NCBI GenBank assembly: GCA_009845835.1 | Contig: VXYV01000036.1 | Location: 1 to 60,774 of the forward strand | Length of the DNA: 60,774 bases | From: Gammaproteobacteria bacterium | GTDB taxonomy: Bacteria > Pseudomonadota > Gammaproteobacteria > Pseudomonadales > Azotimanducaceae | Reading direction: 5' to 3' | Shown here: one piece after another, positions 56,601 through 60,774 of the stretch | Layout of the letters: each line of letters opens with the position of its first letter | Numbering within the stretch: the stretch's first letter is position 1 | Position numbers and translations under genes: made by a program | The notes under the pieces: model-generated | What the model was told of the DNA's origin: nothing | The model's input: the letters and a program-made list of their open reading frames with translations, nothing else | The model's database searches: none

Positions 56601-56902
56601 ATGTATGGGGTTCAGTACCCACCTTTAATGCTGACACCTGTTTAGGTCCTGACTATGATGACGTATTGTGTCGAGACATCGATTCGGCAGACTTTTACTG
56701 GGTACACTCATTGTCATTTGCTATGGCACGTCGCGACTTTTACTTCACGGCTGGTATTTCCAACGTGATGGACGAACAACCGCCAGCGGTGAACGGTAGC
56801 GATGTGTTCTCGCGAAGCAATGTACCGATCGGTGCGGGCTATGACATCTTAGGTCGTTCTATGTTTATGAGCCTTACTTATCGTTTAGGTGGTGGGCTAT
56901 AG
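53621..56902 (+). CDS. TonB-dependent outer-membrane receptor
   Basis: A 1093-aa receptor. Signal peptide (~1-31, ending LQAQ), then an unusually acidic segment (Asp/Glu-rich, ~32-65) before the plug. Plug: EEMTVTGSRLIRD, ISLRGLGASRSLVLVNGRRM, LLDGASSVYGSDAIGGVVNVI. Barrel: ARFDMPF, FRAPNLRESFLL (typical TonB-receptor strand), C-terminal MSLTYRLGGGL. Numerous cysteine pairs occur in the outer loops. Substrate is unknown; size and loops fit a large-molecule or peptide/glycan-type receptor. The ATG at 53621 is chosen for its GAGGA box and signal peptide. A strong terminator follows, so the S9 peptidase has its own promoter. Confidence 0.92.
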   Translation: MFQRLRTLPSTLWLVLLLLFSFTLAASLQAQEDDEDDADAATEEAEDDDDEESDASTEPMEEMTVTGSRLIRDTYSNISPLQIIDSEVEREAGLIEAADILQQTTQAQGQQIDLTYTGYVLDDGPGSSTISLRGLGASRSLVLVNGRRMAPAGVEGAPSNPDLNLIPGALVQQYELLLDGASSVYGSDAIGGVVNVILAKDFDGLEIDSYFDYDEYSGLTSQSLSLKWGQNYDRGFYGIGMTFNDQPEFTRGDARSYQGCTGAAEITQDGEIRNTSQWFSYWYGMEWDEGCGYSGLLGGWVTSVPYGPLFYTAGTSNGGWNNYSISRLRVGGVWFYSDMDGDGFNDVSWQDYARDKNQMFATLYPETSRQNVMAYGEYTFPGEMNLTTFFELGYGSRSSTQNGGGYQLFPVVHPLNPFNPCNPFGQGVDCGTAVNGFFAQPSVRQQFLNTFGCDPGPGGSCDFSQRPRGPIPVQPVVVIEGDRNITTVDVAQTRFVAGARFDMPFLSNYGSRSGWQAEFFVSFSDSTGETYREGIHEDRLQFSLGNMSDYGIPCSIGPVTPGDISEEDQAGCVPVNLFAPSVMNIETHQGHFATQQERDYLFVSREFDTDIRQLIVSYFMTGNLYSMQGGTVAAGFGVEWRQDEIDSIPNEIAAQGKFFGFSADQGAVGKKSVYEWFGEIEFPIFGNLPFANELTVNLSARNTEEEFAGNAWTYSAKMAYRPVSSFLIRGTKGTSFRAPNLRESFLLAQTGFSNLFDPCVVPTAAIDPISGEYVPDEDRREEHVLRNCRDNGVDPTALFGFSSSSVEVASGGALDLLAETSTSETWGFSFEQPFTNAFSLAFGGSVYNVSIDDTIVEPSAGFIIRDCYYSETGDSPFCQRITRGPDGRFSYIHQGFINRDNESVRGIDFNLTFADTFTIFDRPIAFGFDLITHKLLERSSITITEDEERNEDVSEWYFPRYRHRMTLRAQFSQMRISWGIRVLGRQEQNDEFEDVWGSVPTFNADTCLGPDYDDVLCRDIDSADFYWVHSLSFAMARRDFYFTAGISNVMDEQPPAVNGSDVFSRSNVPIGAGYDILGRSMFMSLTYRLGGGL

Positions 56903-56933
56903 TTCTTTGATCGCTAAAGATAGTTTTTAATCA

Positions 56934-56972
56934 GAAACGGTTTCGGCGAGTATTTCGCTGGAACCGTTTTTT
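56934..56972 (+). terminator. Rho-independent terminator after the TonB receptor
   Basis: AAACGGTT (56934-56941) pairs with AACCGTTT (56961-56968), with a further GCGA/TCGC pairing inside and a T-run at 56966-56972. Confidence 0.8.
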
Positions 56973-57119
56973 TATAAAGCTTTCGTAGCCACACACGTAA
57001 ACGTGAGGTCAAACTTCGCAGAATTGATGTGTACAATTTATAATCGATAGCAATATGGTGTAAATTGTTCCAATTTTCAATGGCAATCCCACTGAATATT
57101 TGATTCGAGAGACTAACTT

Positions 57120-59147
57120 ATGACGCAAAAACTGATAAAAAAACTGTTCGTACTTTCTCTGTGTGGTTTGTTAACAAGCATTGTTGTGTTTGCACAAGAG
57201 AATACGGACGTCGAAGAATCGGAAGCTGAGACTGACGAATCGGGATCGTATCCCGCGGAAGTTTGGGCAGCGAACCCAACAATGTCTAGTGCTAGAGTTT
57301 CACCTAATGGCGATTATTTGAGTTGGATTAGGTGGGATGATCCTACAAGTACGGGTGGACCCGTCATATTGGTTTTTGAAATTAATACTGAAGACGGTGA
57401 GCTTAAACCGATCCATCGACAAAGTGCCGACCCTATGCAGATTCAAGGGTACGACTGGGTTGGACCACAAACTTTTGTCATGTCCGTCCGGCAACAAGTC
57501 CGACGACAGACCCAAGGATTTAACCGTGGTATATTTTCTTCGCGGCTCGCACTAGTCGATGTTGTAGAAAAGAAAATGAAAGGGTTCGGTGAAGGGTCTG
57601 GTGGGATCTCCCATATCTTACCCAATGAACCCGATAAGATTTTGACTGCGGTTCAAGAAGGAGCTCGCGCCCAAGGTACAAGAATCGCTGGTGCATTTCG
57701 ACCTACCGCATTCTACAAGTTAGACTTGAATACTGGGTCGAGAGAACTGGTTCATCGAACCAAGATTGCACAATCGGGTATCGCATTTGACACTGATGGA
57801 GTTCCTATTCGAGCGCGTGGAATTGATCAAGGAACGGAAGAGATTGTGTATTACTACAGACCGGCTGGTTCGAAGGACTGGATTGAATACTATCGTTGGT
57901 CGTTCGAGTCGTTTGAGACCTTCCAAGTAGTTGGGGGAGATCCTATTGCCGATTACAGGATATTCGTCATTGCACACAACGGAGAGGATAGAGCGGCTTT
58001 GTGGTCGTACGATATGGCCAACAAAAAGTTCGTTGAGAAAGTGTTTCAACATGCAAAGGTCGACTCTCTGTCCCCCCTCTACCATACGAACGAATGGAAA
58101 CATTTCCGTGAGGTAACAGGAGTTGAGTACTTCTGGGAGAAACCACATAGGGTATATTTAGACGCTCAAGAAAAAGCCATCAATGATCAGCTAGAACAAC
58201 TGATACCGAATGCTGGAAGCATTAACATTATTAGTCGGTCCGTGGATGGTAATACGTTTATCGCTCACAACTCCGCACCGCGCGATCCTGGTACGTACTA
58301 TCTTTACAACAAAGGGCGTTTACAGGTTATCGGAAGTTTCAATGATGCACTCGATAGCGACAGACTTGCAGACGTAGAGTATATTACGTATCCATCGACA
58401 GATGGTTTAACCATTTCTGGTTACATAACAGTACCGAATGGTGAACCACCTTTTCCACTTGTGGTACTCCCGCACGGTGGACCTCATGTCTCCGAAACTG
58501 TTTTGTATGATCCGTGGGGTCAAATGCTAGCCAATCACGGTTACTTAGTCCTACAACCGCAGTATCGTGGTTCACACAATTATGGAATTGAGTTTTATAA
58601 AGCGAGTTTTGAAGGTGAAGAGAGTCAAGCTGGGCGCTTGATGCAAGCCGACAAGGATGCAGGTGCGTTGTATCTTGTGGAACAAGGAATGGTGGACCCA
58701 GAGCGTATGGCTATGGTTGGATGGTCTTATGGTGGATATGCCGCCTTGATCGCCGCTGCGCGAGATGAACAAATCTACCAATGTGTCGTGGCTGGCGCAG
58801 CTGTTACAGATCCGATCATGCAATTGAACAATTATCGATACAGTTTGACAGGTGCCCAAAAGGAAGAACAAATGGGGACTTGGATGACTGCAGTAATGCC
58901 AATTGATGAGGTCGAAAAAATCAATGTACCGATGCTACTTGTACACGGCGATGCCGATCAGCGAGTGTCTGTCGATCATATCATTAAGTATCGCCGTAAA
59001 CTGGATGAACTCGAAAAAGAGTACAAGTATGTTGAATTACCTAGCGCCGACCATTTCTACAACACATTGAATTACCGGCACCGAGAGACTTTTTACTCAG
59101 CGATGCTTGACTTTTTGAAAGACGACTGCGGACCAGACGGACTGTAA
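57120..59147 (+). CDS. S9 family (prolyl oligopeptidase-type) peptidase
   Basis: Secreted serine peptidase of 675 aa. Signal peptide (~1-26, ending VFAQ), a beta-propeller-type region (~45-440), and an alpha/beta-hydrolase domain (~440-675). Catalytic triad: S536 in GWSYGGYAAL, D613 in HGDADQRV and H645 in SADHFY. HGGPH (oxyanion area) is also present. Periplasmic or surface location; substrate unknown. It may cleave peptides taken up through a receptor such as the one upstream, but the gene has its own start region. Confidence 0.93.
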   Translation: MTQKLIKKLFVLSLCGLLTSIVVFAQENTDVEESEAETDESGSYPAEVWAANPTMSSARVSPNGDYLSWIRWDDPTSTGGPVILVFEINTEDGELKPIHRQSADPMQIQGYDWVGPQTFVMSVRQQVRRQTQGFNRGIFSSRLALVDVVEKKMKGFGEGSGGISHILPNEPDKILTAVQEGARAQGTRIAGAFRPTAFYKLDLNTGSRELVHRTKIAQSGIAFDTDGVPIRARGIDQGTEEIVYYYRPAGSKDWIEYYRWSFESFETFQVVGGDPIADYRIFVIAHNGEDRAALWSYDMANKKFVEKVFQHAKVDSLSPLYHTNEWKHFREVTGVEYFWEKPHRVYLDAQEKAINDQLEQLIPNAGSINIISRSVDGNTFIAHNSAPRDPGTYYLYNKGRLQVIGSFNDALDSDRLADVEYITYPSTDGLTISGYITVPNGEPPFPLVVLPHGGPHVSETVLYDPWGQMLANHGYLVLQPQYRGSHNYGIEFYKASFEGEESQAGRLMQADKDAGALYLVEQGMVDPERMAMVGWSYGGYAALIAAARDEQIYQCVVAGAAVTDPIMQLNNYRYSLTGAQKEEQMGTWMTAVMPIDEVEKINVPMLLVHGDADQRVSVDHIIKYRRKLDELEKEYKYVELPSADHFYNTLNYRHRETFYSAMLDFLKDDCGPDGL

Positions 59148-59163
59148 GACAAGAGAAAAACGC

Positions 59164-59208
59164 ACTGGCTAGAGTCACCTCGAGCCTTTTGGTTCGAGTA
59201 TGACCAGT
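59164..59208 (+). terminator. Hairpin after the S9 peptidase gene
   Basis: Nested pairing: ACTGG/CCAGT, GTCA/TGAC, and CTCGAGCC-TTTT-GGTTCGAG. It has no terminal T-run, so it may be a processing or attenuating structure more than a classic terminator. Confidence 0.45.
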
Positions 59209-59254
59209 CAATACGCTTAATCGCTGCGACTGTCGCGCGGCCGTTCAATACATA

Positions 59255-60535
59255 ATGGTTGGGATTCTTTATTCGCTACTTTCGCGAATTAGCTTACCTT
59301 TGGTACTACTGTATCTAGTATTTAGAGGTATTAAAGAACCAGCCTACCGACTCCGCAGATCAGAACGTCTGGGCAAACTACCTGCCGACATTGAGTCAGG
59401 GTATATCTGGTTTCATGCAGTATCAGCTGGTGAAGCGCTCGCGGCGATTCCAATTATTGAAGATGTGCTTGCGAACGCACCAACGAGAAAAGTATTAGTC
59501 ACAACAACAACACCGACGGGTTCGCAGACAGTTCGATCCAAGCTGGGATCTAGAGTCGCTCACTGTTACCTACCTTACGATATTCCCATCTGTGTGAAAT
59601 CCTTTCTGACAAAAATTCAGCCGCAGTGCTTATTTTTGATCGAGACTGAATTGTGGCCAAACCTGATTCAGTACACTCACGAACACGGTGCCCCCATATA
59701 TTTGATCAATGCTAGACTCTCGGAACGGTCGCAAAAAGGTTATCGCCGGTTAGGTGACCTTACCAGTTCCATGTTGAACAAGATTCAAGGAATCGCGTGC
59801 CAATACGACGATACCTTACGCAGACTCCGTGAATTAGGAGTTGAAAGAGAGCGGTTATTTCTCACGGGAAACGCCAAATTTGATTCCGTACCGGATGATT
59901 CGATGTCGAAAGAGCAGAAGTCGGCGCTTGAGCAGTTTGTGCAATCAAATTCTTCGGTGTGGATAGCAGGAAGTACCCATTCTTCCGAGGAACCGGTCGT
60001 ATTAGCTGCACACTGTAAAGTAATGCAGGACTACAACAATGCGAAACTAATATTGGTGCCTCGGCACATGCAACGATGCCACGAAGTAATCAAACAATGT
60101 CATAAACTGAACCTTCAGGTATCTACTTTGAGCGCTCCAAAAGCCACTAGTCATATTCTTGTCCTGGATCAGATGGGGCTCTTGTTCCAAGTTTATCGAT
60201 ATGCACGCGTTGCATACGTTGGTGGTAGCTTACATGGAGTGGGTGGACATAACCCAATTGAACCAGCGTACTATGGAATCCCGATTCTCATGGGACCGTA
60301 TCGTTACAACTTCGCCGAGATTTGTCGGCGTTTCGAAGATCAAAACTGTCTGCTTAAAGTTTCCGACGCTACCGATTTAGCGAAACAAGTTAATAATTTG
60401 TTTACGAACGATCACCTATACCAGCAGATCTCAGAGGGTGTACGAAGGGTATTAGAGAACAATCGCGGTGCGTGTGCGCGCATCAGTGCTATGATCGAAC
60501 AATGGTTATCCAAAGTCGAGGATAAAATCAACTAA
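59255..60535 (+). CDS. waaA: 3-deoxy-D-manno-octulosonic acid (Kdo) transferase
   Basis: Adds Kdo to lipid A at the inner membrane. 426 aa: N-terminal membrane anchor (~1-20), glycosyltransferase-N domain with IWFHAVSAGEALAAIPII, LVTTTTPTGSQT, HCYLPYDIPICVKSFL, FLIETELWPNLI, INARLSERSQKGYRR and a GT-B C-domain with WIAGSTHSSEE, LVPRHMQR, YVGGSLHGVGGHNPIEPAYYGIPILMGPY. All WaaA blocks are intact. Shows that the organism makes LPS. Confidence 0.96.
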   Translation: MVGILYSLLSRISLPLVLLYLVFRGIKEPAYRLRRSERLGKLPADIESGYIWFHAVSAGEALAAIPIIEDVLANAPTRKVLVTTTTPTGSQTVRSKLGSRVAHCYLPYDIPICVKSFLTKIQPQCLFLIETELWPNLIQYTHEHGAPIYLINARLSERSQKGYRRLGDLTSSMLNKIQGIACQYDDTLRRLRELGVERERLFLTGNAKFDSVPDDSMSKEQKSALEQFVQSNSSVWIAGSTHSSEEPVVLAAHCKVMQDYNNAKLILVPRHMQRCHEVIKQCHKLNLQVSTLSAPKATSHILVLDQMGLLFQVYRYARVAYVGGSLHGVGGHNPIEPAYYGIPILMGPYRYNFAEICRRFEDQNCLLKVSDATDLAKQVNNLFTNDHLYQQISEGVRRVLENNRGACARISAMIEQWLSKVEDKIN

Positions 60536-60567
60536 CTACAAAGGGAATAACTACTCGTTTACAAACT

Positions 60568-60581
60568 GAGCTACGTAGCTC
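60568..60581. repeat. 14-bp perfect palindrome
   Basis: GAGCTACGTAGCTC, 33 bases after the waaA stop. Could be an operator or the base of a weak hairpin; no T-run follows. Confidence 0.35.
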
Positions 60582-60774
60582 AAAACTGCACGCGTTGTGT
60601 GTCTACGTGACGTACGGGCTCTCACACACTCCTCATCACTCATCCAGCTCACCAAAAATCGAAAGTTAAATTATTGCGATTTTCTTGCAGGTTTGTGAAT
60701 TTATTTTGTCAAAACTGTCGTTATTTGTATATATTTCTGTATTAGAAGTATATATTAGAATATTATTTATTAAT

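Overview
The window looks like a piece of a gammaproteobacterial chromosome, probably from an aquatic, aerobic Gram-negative organism. Support comes from the conserved order gshB-yqgE-ruvX-yggS-proC-yggT-rdgB-hemW, from rpoH with an intact RpoH box, trmB, waaA (Kdo transferase, hence LPS), a large TonB-dependent receptor, an S9 peptidase and a CusCBA-type metal exporter. Base composition is moderate to low GC, with the first 16 kb visibly more AT-rich. GTG, TTG and even CTG starts are frequent.

Layout. (1) 1-16.7 kb is an accessory region: loosely spaced genes, long non-coding gaps, a ParB-like protein, hypothetical and membrane proteins, a Fic AMPylase with a self-inhibitory helix, a DUF488 protein with a frameshifted partner, a GmrSD-like DUF262/HNH nuclease, a five-module bacterial PH-domain membrane protein, and an AAA ATPase-PIN nuclease pair. 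It reads like a defence or variable island. (2) 16.8-22.7 kb is the compact housekeeping operon from gshB to hemW. (3) 22.6-26.0 kb is a short accessory patch: an unknown protein, a small outer-membrane barrel, an adenine methyltransferase and a divergent HEPN protein. (4) 26.1-32.2 kb is a Cu(I)/Ag(I)-type RND exporter operon (cusC, a cusB-cusF fusion, cusA). (5) 32.2-37 kb carries trmB, rpoH, amt and an omega-aminotransferase. (6) 37-46.7 kb is a thiamine gene region (thiD, thiE, a second thiE/tenI-like gene, thiC, thiO, thiS, thiG). A substrate-binding protein, an output-less HAMP sensor and an OFA-type MFS transporter are inserted in it. (7) 46.7-46.9 kb holds a small SelW-like gene whose CxxU motif is encoded with an in-frame UGA and followed by a SECIS-like hairpin. 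(8) 47.1-53.2 kb is a Ser/Thr kinase gene divergent from a translationally coupled operon: a MotA/ExbB-like channel protein, two ExbD-like proteins (one with a large periplasmic part) and a membrane-anchored protein with two FGE/SUMF1-like domains. This is the best candidate for an undescribed system. (9) 53.6-60.5 kb holds the TonB receptor, the S9 peptidase and waaA.

How the parts work together. The thiamine genes supply the pyrimidine branch (ThiC, ThiD), the thiazole branch through glycine oxidase (ThiO, ThiS, ThiG) and the coupling step (ThiE). The Cus operon forms a trans-envelope metal pump. The kinase cluster would combine cytosolic phosphorylation, a proton-channel stator-like membrane complex and periplasmic ligand-type domains; this is inference. 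No tRNA, rRNA, CRISPR array or intact insertion sequence was seen.
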